Assembly (NCBI GenBank): GCA_001938995.1
Contig: MKZN01000022.1
Span: 1 to 43,417, forward strand
Length of the DNA stretch: 43,417 nt
Source: Bacillus pumilus
GTDB taxonomy: Bacteria; Bacillota; Bacilli; Bacillales; Bacillaceae
Reading direction: 5' to 3'
How positions within the stretch are numbered: position 1 is the first letter of the stretch; each line of letters starts with the position of its first letter. This document shows, piece after piece, positions 18,782-26,790 of this stretch. The notes under the pieces are model-generated. The model did not search any database. It was not told where the DNA came from and was given only the letters and a program-made list of their open reading frames with translations. The position numbers and the translations under genes were made by a program.

Positions 18782-19180
18782 TTAATTCGTGTTCACACGG
18801 TCTAATGCATGACATAAGGGCGATAAGATATCCTCCTTACTATGGACATCTCCTTCGACCTTCACAATCACCTTTTCATCATTAACAAGCAAAATAGCCG
18901 GTAACTCGTCTACTTCACTTTTCCAGCCTTTTCGATCCTCTTTCACAATCATCTTTGACATTTCTTTTGGATACTCATTTTTTAAATCGAGTACAGCATC
19001 ATAATAAGGACTTTCTTTATCGAGATTTTCTGCATCCGTAAAAAAGAGAATTCTTGGTTTTTGAATATGACTGACTGCATCCGGTTGATTCGGTATGATA
19101 TACGCCAATGAGCATGAACTAAGTACAAAGAGCATGGGGAAAATTAGGAGAAGTGTCCTCAAAAAATTCAATCTATTCAC
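18782..19180 (-). CDS. slp: Small lipoprotein Slp
   Basis: A 132-residue predicted lipoprotein with a hydrophobic signal and lipobox LSSC (Cys23). The mature domain (RILFFTDAENLD to the end) reads like a thioredoxin-type fold without its Cys pair: strand, helix, strand with ELPAILLV, then VIVKVEG. The gene between pdhD and speA in B. subtilis is slp, a peptidoglycan-associated lipoprotein, and I name it by position and type. Start is GTG 19180 with AAAGGA seven bases upstream. Function unknown. It diverges from SR1. Confidence 0.75.
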   Translation of the reverse strand: MNRLNFLRTLLLIFPMLFVLSSCSLAYIIPNQPDAVSHIQKPRILFFTDAENLDKESPYYDAVLDLKNEYPKEMSKMIVKEDRKGWKSEVDELPAILLVNDEKVIVKVEGDVHSKEDILSPLCHALDRVNTN

Positions 19181-19371
19181 CTCAAAATCCTTTGGGGTTG
19201 TACCAACATTTTTAGGAGTTGATTCCCTATTAGTTCCTTTAGTGTATCACGTCTTTTTTGCCAATTTTCGATTGTTACTCAATTGTTACAGAATTGATAT
19301 GAAGCAAAATACAATTGAAACGTTCCTTCAATCTGAGCGGGAAAAAGCATATATTTAAGAAAATGAGTAAA

Positions 19372-19414
19372 TGTGTCATACAATTAACCGTTGACAACTT
19401 CAATGTGACATCAT
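19372..19414 (+). promoter_or_regulatory. Two CcpN-like operators at the SR1 promoter
   Basis: TGTGTCATACA (19372-19382) matches all 11 positions of the CcpN consensus TRTGHYATAYW as I recall it. TGTGACATCAT (19404-19414) matches 9 of 11 and overlaps the promoter spacer and -10. One site upstream of -35 and one near -10 is the layout described for SR1 in B. subtilis, where CcpN represses during growth on glucose. Confidence 0.7.
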
Positions 19415-19419
19415 ATTAT
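19391..19419 (+). promoter_or_regulatory. Promoter of SR1
   Basis: TTGACA, 17 bases, TATTAT: a full-consensus -35 with ideal spacing and a 5/6 -10. Start predicted near 19426. Confidence 0.88.
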
Positions 19420-19425
19420 AAGAAT

Positions 19426-19638
19426 GAGAAATATATCAAACGCTTTCAAATTATGAATGAAGAAAAGGGGAATGTACGTGGGTACAATTGTTTGTCAGGA
19501 TTGCAATGAAACCATTGATCAATTTGAGAATGAAAAAGTGACAACGCTTTACGGAACTTGTGGTCACTGTCATTGCTGTGATGAAACCTCTGATTAAAAT
19601 AAAAAAGCATGCAGCTCCGGTCGGGGCTGCATGTTTGT
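19426..19638 (+). ncRNA. sr1: Dual-function small RNA SR1
   Basis: A transcript of about 210 bases is bounded by a consensus promoter and an 11-bp terminator hairpin, close to the 205 bases known for SR1. In B. subtilis SR1 base-pairs with ahrC mRNA to reduce translation of the arginine regulator and also encodes SR1P. Location upstream of and converging on speA, the CcpN-like operators and the intact SR1P frame identify it. I did not verify the ahrC-complementary segments; ahrC is outside the window. Confidence 0.88.
19478..19597 (+). CDS. sr1p: SR1P, GapA-binding peptide
   Basis: A 39-residue peptide starting at GTG 19478, with AAAAGGGG seven bases upstream. It opens MGTIVCQDCNETID and ends HCHCCDETSD. 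Cys6/Cys9 and the C-terminal Cys/His cluster could bind metal. SR1P in B. subtilis also has 39 residues; it binds GapA (glyceraldehyde-3-phosphate dehydrogenase), stabilises gapA mRNA and promotes the GapA-RNase J1 interaction. It is the protein-coding half of SR1 and is controlled by the same promoter. The partner RNase J1 is encoded at 8432 in this window. Confidence 0.9.
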   Translation: MGTIVCQDCNETIDQFENEKVTTLYGTCGHCHCCDETSD

Positions 19639-19641
19639 TTT
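19608..19641. terminator. Terminator shared by SR1 and speA
   Basis: CATGCAGCTCC and GGGGCTGCATG form an 11-pair stem (one G-U) over 4 bases. T-rich tracts follow on the plus strand and on the minus strand (CTTTTTTATTTTA), so it serves both converging units. Confidence 0.93.
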
Positions 19642-21112
19642 ATAAAATAGGTTTTTGTTCTTTGATGACCCGAATCATCGTTAGTGTCGAATCTTCAGGC
19701 CCTTGAACTGGGAGACCAATTTCAATATTTTTAAAGATATATGACACATTCTCTTCTGTAATGATTTCACCTGGAATGAAAATCGGAATGCCTGGCGGAT
19801 AAACCATGACAAACTCTGCGATGATACGACCAGCAGCTTCTTTGAATGGAATGATTTCCGTTGTGGCGTAAAAAGCATCACGGGGTGTCATGGCGAGCGA
19901 TGGGATCTCAGGAAGTAACACTTCCGTGACAGTTTGTATTTCGCCATCACGTGCAGATGTCGCTGCGATCTCCTTCATTGCAGATACAAGCGTATCAATC
20001 GTCTCCTCAGAATCACCCGGCGTCACGATACATAAAATGTTGTATAGATCCGAGAGTTCAACTTCAATTCGGAAGCTTTCTCTTAGCCACTTCTCTACAT
20101 CGTGACCATTCAGACCAAGGTCTTTAATCGAGATAATTAATTTCGTTGGATCATAATCAAAAGTTGATGCTGATCCGACTATTTCTTCACCAATACAAGT
20201 GATGCCATCAATTTCATTCAATCGCCTTCTCGCTGATTCGGCTAAACGAATGGATTCATCTGCCAATGCTTTTCCTTCAGTCGCCAATCGTTTTCTCGCG
20301 ACATCAAGTGATGCTAAGAGCAAATAAGAGGTGGACGTTGTGGTGAGCATACTCAAAATGGACTGAACTCGATCCTTAGAAACAAGCCCTTCCTTCATAT
20401 TTAAAATAGAACTTTGTGTAAGCGATCCACCGAGTTTATGGACACTTGTTGCAGCCATGTCGGCCCCTGCTTGCATCGCAGAAAGTGGAAGTTCATCATG
20501 AAAATGAATATGCACGCCGTGTGCTTCATCGACAAGGACGGGGACATGAAATGAATGGGCAATATCCACAATTGTTTTTAAATCAGCTGAAATGCCAAAA
20601 TACGTGGGGTTAATCACAAGCAGCCCTTTTGCATCAGGGTGTTTAGTGAGTGCTTTTTTAGCTGAGTCTGGTGTAATGCCGTGAGATATGCCTAGCTCTT
20701 TGTCGATTTCTGGATGTATAAAAATTGGAACGGCACCAGAAAATACAATAGCTGACATAATGGATTTATGAACGTTACGCGGGACAATGATTTTATCTCC
20801 AGGTCCACAGACAGACATGACCATCGTCATAATGGCACCGCTAGTTCCTTGAATGGAGAAAAACGTATGATCTGCACCGAATGCCTCCGCCGCTAATTCT
20901 TGTGCTTCTTTAATCATTCCTTTCGGTGAATGTAAATCATCGAGAGGTTCTATATTAATCAAGTCAATGCTTAATGCATTGTCTCCAATAAATGCTCTAA
21001 ATTCAGGGTCCATTCCAGCTCCCTTTTTATGGCCCGGAATGTGAAATTGGACTGGATTGGTTGAAGCGTGCTTTTTTAGTCCGGTATATAAGGGTGTATC
21101 GTGTTGTGACAA
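19640..21112 (-). CDS. speA: Arginine decarboxylase SpeA
   Basis: PLP enzyme of the ornithine/lysine/arginine decarboxylase family (fold type I); in Bacillus it makes agmatine from arginine, the first step of spermidine synthesis. PLP-binding Lys lies in TSVHKLGGSLTQSS; FHIPGHKKGAG near the N-terminus, DEAHGVHIHFH and the C-terminal PPGIPIFIPGE are family signatures. I start at TTG 21112 (MSQHDTPLYTGL, 490 residues), 8 bases after AAGGTGG. ATG 21130 is an alternative. Starts further up are excluded by a consensus promoter at 21189-21217. It converges on SR1, sharing a terminator. Confidence 0.94.
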   Translation of the reverse strand: MSQHDTPLYTGLKKHASTNPVQFHIPGHKKGAGMDPEFRAFIGDNALSIDLINIEPLDDLHSPKGMIKEAQELAAEAFGADHTFFSIQGTSGAIMTMVMSVCGPGDKIIVPRNVHKSIMSAIVFSGAVPIFIHPEIDKELGISHGITPDSAKKALTKHPDAKGLLVINPTYFGISADLKTIVDIAHSFHVPVLVDEAHGVHIHFHDELPLSAMQAGADMAATSVHKLGGSLTQSSILNMKEGLVSKDRVQSILSMLTTTSTSYLLLASLDVARKRLATEGKALADESIRLAESARRRLNEIDGITCIGEEIVGSASTFDYDPTKLIISIKDLGLNGHDVEKWLRESFRIEVELSDLYNILCIVTPGDSEETIDTLVSAMKEIAATSARDGEIQTVTEVLLPEIPSLAMTPRDAFYATTEIIPFKEAAGRIIAEFVMVYPPGIPIFIPGEIITEENVSYIFKNIEIGLPVQGPEDSTLTMIRVIKEQKPIL

Positions 21113-21188
21113 TTGCTTTCCCACCTTCATCGAAATACCTGCTTTTATTGTGCCAAAAAACTGCAGATTCATTGCATAAAACAAAAGA

Positions 21189-21217
21189 ATTATATTATGA
21201 ACTGATCGGAATGTAAA
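21189..21217 (-). promoter_or_regulatory. Promoter of speA
   Basis: Minus strand TTTACA, 17 bases, TATAAT. A start near 21182 leaves about 70 bases of leader before TTG 21112. Confidence 0.85.
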
Positions 21218-21250
21218 GCATAAATTTGGGTCGGTTTCTCGTAGGCGGAA

Positions 21251-21259
21251 TGCTATAAT
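21251..21259 (+). promoter_or_regulatory. Extended -10 promoter of yktA
   Basis: TGCTATAAT is a perfect extended -10. The -35 (TCGGTT at 17 bases) is poor, as is common with extended -10 promoters. Confidence 0.6.
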
Positions 21260-21305
21260 AGAAGTTCAAAATGAAATGAGAAATGTAAAAGTGAGGGACA
21301 AGTAA

Positions 21306-21575
21306 ATGGAATATCAATATCCAATGGATGTCGAATGGACAACAGAGGAAAAGATCGCCGTCATTTCGTTTTTTCAAGCAGTTGAAAAGGCAAATGAAAA
21401 AGGTATAGCGAAACAGGAATTATTAGTAGCTTATAAACGATTCAAAGACGTTGTGCCATCTAAAGCAGAGGAAAAGACGCACTGTGCGGCGTTTGAAAAG
21501 GGCAGTGGATATTCCCCTTATCGCACAATAAAACAGGCTAGAGAAGCAGAAGAAACAGCCATCATCCGTATGTAA
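21306..21575 (+). CDS. yktA: UPF0223 protein YktA
   Basis: An 89-residue acidic/basic small protein of the UPF0223 (DUF1447-unrelated) YktA family, starting MEYQYPMDVEWTTEEKIAVI. Mostly helical, no membrane segment. AAAGTGAGGGACAAGTAA precedes the ATG. It lies between speA and yktB as in B. subtilis. Function unknown. Own promoter before it; shared terminator with yktB after it. Confidence 0.9.
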   Translation: MEYQYPMDVEWTTEEKIAVISFFQAVEKANEKGIAKQELLVAYKRFKDVVPSKAEEKTHCAAFEKGSGYSPYRTIKQAREAEETAIIRM

Positions 21576-21578
21576 AAA

Positions 21579-21606
21579 AACGAGCCAATTAAGGCTCGTT
21601 TTTTAG
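21579..21606. terminator. Terminator shared by yktA and yktB
   Basis: AACGAGCC and GGCTCGTT pair over 6 bases, with A and T runs on either side, so it works in both directions. Confidence 0.9.
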
Positions 21607-22238
21607 ATGGATTCTTTTTGAGTGAAGCGGTAAAGATATGTCAACGTATGAAAGGCTTCTTCAATTTTCGATAAAAAGTCTTCATTATTCATTTGAACTA
21701 CTTCTTCCCTAGGTAACTGAATGCCGCAAAGAAGTTCAGCTTTCTTCACCGTTTGAACACGTTCAAATAGTGTTTTCAGTTGTTCAGCATCAAGCTCACT
21801 ATGACGCAGTACATCTGGTTTCATATGATCTTTAGACCAAACAAAATGTTGAGGAATTTTCTGTTCAATGGTGGATAGCTCTTTTTCAAATAATCGGCCA
21901 TATTCACCCTTCACTGGAGATTCATATATGAGTGCAAACCAGACAAATACATGGGTTTTCCATAGACCAATTTGAAAATGGGGGAGCTTTTTATAACCCC
22001 GCTTACTGTTTGCAAAAGCAACCCATGTATCGTTTGGCGGGTTGACGGATCTTCTCGCATGTTTGGCTACATGAACAAACATCTCATCCCCTGTAATAGA
22101 AGAAAGGAGCGGGGCGAAATGGTCGCCAAGTGCCTCAAGTTTTGGCCGGACTCTTTCTTTTAATACGGTCATACGTTCATCTAAACCATCCACTGTGAAT
22201 GTTTCAAAATCTTGATCTCTAAAACGCATCTCACTCAT
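21603..22238 (-). CDS. yktB: DUF1054 protein YktB
   Basis: A 211-residue cytoplasmic protein of the DUF1054 (YktB) family. It has the motifs [20 protein letters not shown] and [15 protein letters not shown] typical of it. No catalytic residues can be assigned. ATG 22238 follows ACAGGAGGCATAAC. Divergent from ykzI across a 285-base gap in which I see only a palindrome GATTG/CAATC at 22322-22334 and no convincing gene. Function unknown. Confidence 0.9.
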   Translation of the reverse strand: MSEMRFRDQDFETFTVDGLDERMTVLKERVRPKLEALGDHFAPLLSSITGDEMFVHVAKHARRSVNPPNDTWVAFANSKRGYKKLPHFQIGLWKTHVFVWFALIYESPVKGEYGRLFEKELSTIEQKIPQHFVWSKDHMKPDVLRHSELDAEQLKTLFERVQTVKKAELLCGIQLPREEVVQMNNEDFLSKIEEAFHTLTYLYRFTQKESI

Positions 22239-22523
22239 GTTATGCCTCCTGTATCTTATCGCTGATCATATTTTATCATAGCTTCGGTCAAGCTCAAAAA
22301 AAGATGCCCCATGATAAGAAAGATTGTTGCAATCGTCATAGCGTTTTAAAAACTCTATTTTGTGGTACATAACAAGTAGGTAAAGGCACAATTTTCAGAA
22401 TGTCGTTGCGGTTATGAGATCGCTTCATACGATATAAGCAAGAACCATTTTTCTTATCAATTGACTCTTTTTCAAGTGGAATCTGACACGGAATGAATCA
22501 TTCTCTGGAGGGGGCGTTGACCA

Positions 22524-22712
22524 ATGAAGCAAATCGTGAAGCATGGGTATAGACAAGAGAAGATAAATCGCATCGCTGTGTGGAGATTAGAGGTGGATTA
22601 TGAGCTCTCTACGCTTCATGAAGCCATCGAGCAAATGGATGATATCCAAATTGAACGCAGCAAACGAAAGCTTGAGCGCCTAAGAAAAGAATGGGAGCAG
22701 CTTCAAGGGTAA
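22524..22712 (+). CDS. ykzI: Small protein YkzI
   Basis: A 62-residue charged helical protein (MKQIVKHGYRQEKINRIAVW). The C-terminal half, from LSTLHEAIEQMDDIQIERSK on, is a predicted coiled coil. TGGAGGGGGCGTTGACC is a strong ribosome site. Located between yktB and suhB like ykzI of B. subtilis. No function known. Followed by its own terminator, so it is monocistronic. Confidence 0.8.
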   Translation: MKQIVKHGYRQEKINRIAVWRLEVDYELSTLHEAIEQMDDIQIERSKRKLERLRKEWEQLQG

Positions 22713-22725
22713 AACAAGGTGAAGT

Positions 22726-22757
22726 AAAAACGAACCAATTCATCGGTTCGTTTTTGT
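22726..22757 (+). terminator. Terminator of ykzI
   Basis: AAAAACGAACC and GGTTCGTTTTT pair fully over an 8-base loop. Confidence 0.92.
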
Positions 22758-22779
22758 ATGAAGCTGCTTTTTTCTTGCT

Positions 22780-22809
22780 TTTACGTCCATAATATCAGTA
22801 TGCTAATAT
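22780..22809 (+). promoter_or_regulatory. Promoter of suhB
   Basis: TTTACG, 18 bases, TAATAT, with TG one base before the -10 (TGCTAATAT, extended -10). Start near 22816. Confidence 0.6.
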
Positions 22810-22846
22810 AAATAGGTAATACATAGAAAAGAGGTTTTACAGTCTG

Positions 22847-23653
22847 ATGACAAACTGGGTGGAAATTGACCGTCTTGCGAAGCTTTGGGTAAAAGAAGCG
22901 GGAAGCCGCATAAAAGCATCCATGCAGGAAGGTCTATCAATTGAAACAAAATCAAATCCAAATGACCTTGTCACAAACATCGATAAAGAAACAGAACGTT
23001 TCTTCATTGAAAAGATTCAGTCGGTCTTTTCAGAACATCACATTTTAGGAGAAGAAGGTCAAGGGGAAGAAGTGACCTCGCTCGATGGGATTGTGTGGAT
23101 CATTGACCCGATTGACGGCACAATGAATTTTGTCCATCAAAAGCGCAACTTCGCCATTTCAATTGGGATATTTGAAAATGGAATTGGAAAAATTGGTCTT
23201 ATTTACGATGTAATTCATGACGAGCTATACCACGCAATTAAAGGAGAAGGGGCATATATGAATGAAATCTTGCTTCCTCCCCTTGAAGAAGTACCGATCG
23301 AAAAAGCGATTGTCGGTATTAACCCGACATGGGCCATCGAAAGCCCGCATTTCGATGCCAAACCGTTCGCTCAACTTGTGCGTGATGTTCGGGGGACTCG
23401 AACCATTGGTTCAGCTGCACTTGAGCTCGCTTATATTGCGAGTGGCAGAAGTGACGCATACGTGACTTTAAGGCTTGCACCATGGGATTATGCAGCAGGC
23501 TGTGTATTACTTGATGAGGTAGGGGCTGTTTACTCGACGATTCACGGGGAGCCACTCACCTTCTTAGAAAAAAATAGTATAGTGGCAGGGAATCAGTCCA
23601 TTTGCAAGAGAATTTTGAACGATTACATAAAAGGCAGCGACAATAAGAGGTAA
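22847..23653 (+). CDS. suhB: Inositol-1-monophosphatase family protein SuhB (YktC)
   Basis: Mg/Li-sensitive phosphatase fold acting on inositol monophosphate, NADP(H) or related substrates. The metal-binding motifs are intact: ILGEEGQGEE, WIIDPIDGTMNF (both Asp ligands, Gly-Thr) and LAPWDYAAGCVL. Length 268. ATG 22847 follows AAAGAGG at 12 bases, somewhat long but with no better start in frame. It has its own promoter and terminator. The E. coli SuhB role in rRNA antitermination should not be assumed here. In B. subtilis, yktD and nprE follow; here ylaA follows directly. Confidence 0.92.
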   Translation: MTNWVEIDRLAKLWVKEAGSRIKASMQEGLSIETKSNPNDLVTNIDKETERFFIEKIQSVFSEHHILGEEGQGEEVTSLDGIVWIIDPIDGTMNFVHQKRNFAISIGIFENGIGKIGLIYDVIHDELYHAIKGEGAYMNEILLPPLEEVPIEKAIVGINPTWAIESPHFDAKPFAQLVRDVRGTRTIGSAALELAYIASGRSDAYVTLRLAPWDYAAGCVLLDEVGAVYSTIHGEPLTFLEKNSIVAGNQSICKRILNDYIKGSDNKR

Positions 23654-23658
23654 AAACG

Positions 23659-23688
23659 ATCACTTCATGAAAATGAAGTGATTTTTTG
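23659..23688 (+). terminator. Terminator of suhB
   Basis: ATCACTTCAT and ATGAAGTGAT pair over 4 bases, followed by six T. Confidence 0.92.
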
Positions 23689-23695
23689 TTTTTTA

Positions 23696-23723
23696 TGAAA
23701 CTTTTTGGTAAGGCGAGTGTCTA
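23696..23723 (+). promoter_or_regulatory. ECF-type promoter of ylaABCD
   Basis: TGAAACTTTT, then 16 bases after AAC, TGTCTA. This fits the ECF pattern apart from T for C in CGTC. The operon encodes an ECF sigma factor (YlaC), and ECF operons usually drive themselves, so this is probably the autoregulated promoter. It shares GAAAC and GTCTA with the abh promoter at 2939. Confidence 0.6.
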
Positions 23724-23764
23724 AACGAACGAGGCCTTAATTTGATGTAAAGGATTGTGTATAG

Positions 23765-25684
23765 ATGTTAGATTTATTTAGTGATTTATCCCTCCATTTT
23801 GAAAGGTTTTTTATTTTAAATGAATACAGTATAAAGATCATTCAATGGTGTGTTCTTGGACTTTTTATCGTCTTCGTCACACTCCCTTTATGGAAAAAGG
23901 AGAAAAGTCGTTATTTATTTTATGTAGGGGGCGTATTGAGGATTGTATTATTAGGCGGAATCACACTTGAAATGGTTCACCAAACCATGGCTAGACAGTA
24001 CACTGTTGAAACATTTCAAGTACTGACGGATATTATGCAATTTCTCATTTATGGATATGTGCTGCTTGTTTCCCTATACTATGTGATTTCTCTATCTTAT
24101 TTAAAAAATAAAGGCATGTTTTTTGCGTTTGACTTATCTGTCTTACTTCTGCCTTTGTGTCAAACGGTTTTTATCGTTTTCGCTGAAACCAAAACGTTCT
24201 ATCATAGCGGTGATATCGGATTAGTATGGAGAAATCTGACCATTACTACTCTCATGTGCGGCTTTACTGCATTACTTCTGTTTCTGTTCTTCCGCTTGTT
24301 TTGGTATCGGAAATGGCAGGAGTTAATTTTATTCTATAGTTTGATTTCAGCTGTATTGCTCTATATTTTTTATCCTATTTGGAAATCTGACCTTCAATCT
24401 TCATTGAAATCGATTGTGATCATTGCGACAGCAGCAGGAAGCTTTATGACGATTGATTTGTTATGTACATTATTGAAGAACAAGCTGAGATGGAGACAGT
24501 TGGGCACGGGATGTATAGCAGTCTTTTTTCTGCTATTACTTAATCCAATCATGAATGTTCCGCATACATTGTTTCAATTTACTAAATCGGAACTAACAGA
24601 TACTTTCTCTGATACTTATCCTCCTCTAACTGCCAAAAGTGCAAAAGAGTTGGCGACTAAATTTGTACCCGCTGATCAGCATGTACATTTGTTAGCAGAT
24701 GATCAGCCACTGATTTATTCCTATGAGTTTGCGAATGAACAACATGAAGTCATGATTTCTGCATTTATAGGTGAGTTAAATCGTTATGTTTATCGAGGTC
24801 ATGTAAAGGGGAGCGAACTCACCGATAAGGAATATAAGAAAAGAACCATTGAATTTTTTGAGAAAAGTGGACGATCTGTTGATCTAGATCGTATTCGTTT
24901 AGCGATTGAAAAAGAAGACGGGGATACGAGTGTCGTGCTTTTGCCGAAAATGTCACATGACGACGAACCTCGAACGTTAGCGTACGCTACTTGGAAAAAG
25001 GGGACTCTTCTAGAGGCAAAATATGAGAATGCCATCTTTCAGTTGAAGGATTTAGACCAAATTAAGTTAACAGAAAAAGAGATTGCAACCACCATACAGA
25101 ACGCGTATGAAGAACTTGACCTTCAAACACCTGCCTATCAGATCACAAGCATTGATGATTTTGAATTTGACTGGCATCATGAAGTGAGTGTGACAACTGA
25201 AGACCAATCTGTATTTCAGTTTAATGGATCAACAAAAAAATTACTGAATGTACAGTTATCTAAAGCTATACTTCATGATAAAAAGGAGAAAATCAGTGAT
25301 CGTATTTTACTGAAGATCATGGAAGATAAACGAGCGGAAGTGTTGGGGGAATCAGGTTCAGACAACGACAAACAGATTGACCGATCATCTTACTTATTGA
25401 ATATAACGAGAGAGATGGATGGAATCAATTTGAGCTGGCAATCAGACGACACAATTCCATACACAGTCCCAAATCGAGACCGTGATGTGATCTACCAACA
25501 GGTACTGAAAAAGTATAAACCATATACAATCTATAAAAAACAAATAAAACCAGTAAGAATGATCAATAAAGAAGGAGGAATTAGGGTTTCGTGGCTTGTC
25601 ATCATTCAAACATTCGGATCAAATGAGCGTGAAATCTATGAAGTAGATGGACGAACAAAAGAGGTGCACCGTTTTGACAGATAA
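23765..25684 (+). CDS. ylaA: Multi-pass membrane protein YlaA
   Basis: A 639-residue membrane protein, first gene of the ylaABCD operon. About eight transmembrane helices occupy residues 20-290; the remaining 350 residues form a soluble, probably extracytoplasmic part with repeated alpha/beta units (ELATKFVPADQHVHLLADD and TEKEIATTIQNAYEELDLQT) that resemble PepSY-like substrate or inhibitor modules (inference). Start ATG 23765 with AAAGGA 10 bases upstream. The stop overlaps the start of ylaB by 11 bases. Named from order and its sigma/anti-sigma partners; a role in sensing for YlaC is plausible but unproven. Confidence 0.82.
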   Translation: MLDLFSDLSLHFERFFILNEYSIKIIQWCVLGLFIVFVTLPLWKKEKSRYLFYVGGVLRIVLLGGITLEMVHQTMARQYTVETFQVLTDIMQFLIYGYVLLVSLYYVISLSYLKNKGMFFAFDLSVLLLPLCQTVFIVFAETKTFYHSGDIGLVWRNLTITTLMCGFTALLLFLFFRLFWYRKWQELILFYSLISAVLLYIFYPIWKSDLQSSLKSIVIIATAAGSFMTIDLLCTLLKNKLRWRQLGTGCIAVFFLLLLNPIMNVPHTLFQFTKSELTDTFSDTYPPLTAKSAKELATKFVPADQHVHLLADDQPLIYSYEFANEQHEVMISAFIGELNRYVYRGHVKGSELTDKEYKKRTIEFFEKSGRSVDLDRIRLAIEKEDGDTSVVLLPKMSHDDEPRTLAYATWKKGTLLEAKYENAIFQLKDLDQIKLTEKEIATTIQNAYEELDLQTPAYQITSIDDFEFDWHHEVSVTTEDQSVFQFNGSTKKLLNVQLSKAILHDKKEKISDRILLKIMEDKRAEVLGESGSDNDKQIDRSSYLLNITREMDGINLSWQSDDTIPYTVPNRDRDVIYQQVLKKYKPYTIYKKQIKPVRMINKEGGIRVSWLVIIQTFGSNEREIYEVDGRTKEVHRFDR

Positions 25685-25937
25685 AGAAAAGTAGGCCATT
25701 TTTCAAGACTTATATGAGTTATATCAAGAAGGGGAATTAGGTGCAGAGGCGAGCGGTTGGATGAAAAAGCATGAGAAGCAGTTTGAGCATTCCTTCGTAA
25801 GAAAAGAGCGATCCTTAGAGACAACAAATGATCAAACTGATTACAAACAAATGAAACGTATGAAAGTGTTCATTTTCTCTTTATATGTTTCTTTTATATT
25901 ATTATCAATTTGGATGACTGTGTGGTTTTATTTTTAA
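25674..25937 (+). pseudogene. ylaB: YlaB with in-frame TAG at codon 7
   Basis: The frame starts at TTG 25674, inside the end of ylaA, and would encode an 87-residue protein with a charged first half (FQDLYELYQEGELGAEASGW) and one C-terminal transmembrane helix (VFIFSLYVSFILLSIWM), the build of YlaB. Codon 7, at 25692-25694, is TAG. Everything after it stays open to the TAA at 25935, which overlaps the ylaC ATG (TAATG). A CAG-to-TAG change would explain it. Re-start at the internal ATG (about 25761) would remove roughly the first third. Either ylaB is dead, it is read through, or a shortened form is made. Confidence 0.75.
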
Positions 25938-26455
25938 TGTCGAGACCAGCCGATCAAATTGAAAAGATATATGTAGAGCACTATCAGGAAATCACAAAAT
26001 ATTTATATCGCCGGACAGGAAATATGGAAACGGCTAAGGACCTGTCACAGGATGTATTTATAAAGGCTTTGCACGGATTATCTTCTTTTAAAGGACATTC
26101 TAGTGTGAAAACATGGCTTTATACCATTGCATATCATACATTTGTCAATGATTATCGCCGTAAAGTAAAACGACCTGTTGCAGATGTTGAAGATTTTGAT
26201 CAGTTAGAGCAGCAAGCGTTCCTTACACCTGAGCATTATATGGAAAAACAGGCGGAACTTCAAAGGCTGTGGGACAATATCAATCGACTGAAAGATTCCT
26301 ATAGAGATGTGCTTATTTTAAGAGACATCCAGGAATTGTCTTATGAAGAAGTAGCGGAAGTGTTAAATTGGACATTATCCAAAGTGAAAACAACCCTTCA
26401 TCGGTCCAGATTAGAGCTGAAACGAATGTTACATTGTGAGGAGTTCAATCAATGA
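25937..26455 (+). CDS. ylaC: ECF sigma factor YlaC
   Basis: RNA polymerase sigma factor of the ECF group, linked in B. subtilis to oxidative stress. Region 2 is residues about 8-70 (YLYRRTGNMETAKDLSQDVF, then KTWLYTIAYHTFVNDYRR); region 4 is about 110-165 (LKDSYRDVLILRDIQELSYE, then KVKTTLHRSRLELKRML). I start at ATG 25937, which overlaps the ylaB stop and gives 172 residues; no ribosome site precedes it, so it probably relies on translation coming from ylaB. An in-frame start at 25910 is possible. Its 3' end overlaps ylaD (ATGA). Loss of ylaB translation could therefore lower YlaC. Confidence 0.9.
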   Translation: MSRPADQIEKIYVEHYQEITKYLYRRTGNMETAKDLSQDVFIKALHGLSSFKGHSSVKTWLYTIAYHTFVNDYRRKVKRPVADVEDFDQLEQQAFLTPEHYMEKQAELQRLWDNINRLKDSYRDVLILRDIQELSYEEVAEVLNWTLSKVKTTLHRSRLELKRMLHCEEFNQ

Positions 26456-26751
26456 GCTGTTATTTGATCAAAGAATTGTTACCACTTTATATAGAAGGGG
26501 ACTGCAACGCAGACACAAATCAATACATGGCAGGTCACCTACATACCTGTGAAAATTGCAATCAACTGTATGAAGAAATGAAAGAGCCGCTTCCTTTTAT
26601 AAAGCCCCCCGAAGATCTGATGCCATCTATGGATGAACATGAAGAAAAGCGAAAGTTTGAAAAGCGTTATTATGGAAAACTATTAGCTAGGGCATGTTTT
26701 ATGTTTGGTATCGTGTATGTCATCATGATCATTCTTTATTGGGTCAAATAA
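26452..26751 (+). CDS. ylaD: Zinc-binding anti-sigma factor YlaD
   Basis: A 99-residue membrane anti-sigma factor that holds YlaC inactive until a (redox) signal. The ZAS motif H-x3-C-x2-C is intact: His29, Cys33, Cys36 in AGHLHTCENC. One transmembrane helix lies at about 80-97 (ARACFMFGIVYVIMIILYW); the short C-terminus faces out. ATG overlaps the ylaC stop by four bases, ensuring matched amounts of sigma and anti-sigma. Last gene of the operon, with a strong terminator. Confidence 0.92.
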   Translation: MSCYLIKELLPLYIEGDCNADTNQYMAGHLHTCENCNQLYEEMKEPLPFIKPPEDLMPSMDEHEEKRKFEKRYYGKLLARACFMFGIVYVIMIILYWVK

Positions 26752-26754
26752 AAA

Positions 26755-26785
26755 GCCCCCATCTGGACAAACCAGATGGGGGTTT
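26755..26785. terminator. Terminator shared by ylaD and ylaE
   Basis: CCCCCATCTGG and CCAGATGGGGG pair over 5 bases, with AAAAG before and TTTA after; on the minus strand CTTTTTATTT follows. Confidence 0.93.
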
Positions 26786-26790
26786 AGCAA

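Noticed and set aside
19095..19358. 87-codon plus-strand frame across the slp start
   Set aside because: Mostly antisense to slp; no ribosome site; SR1 promoter and SR1P explain the region better.
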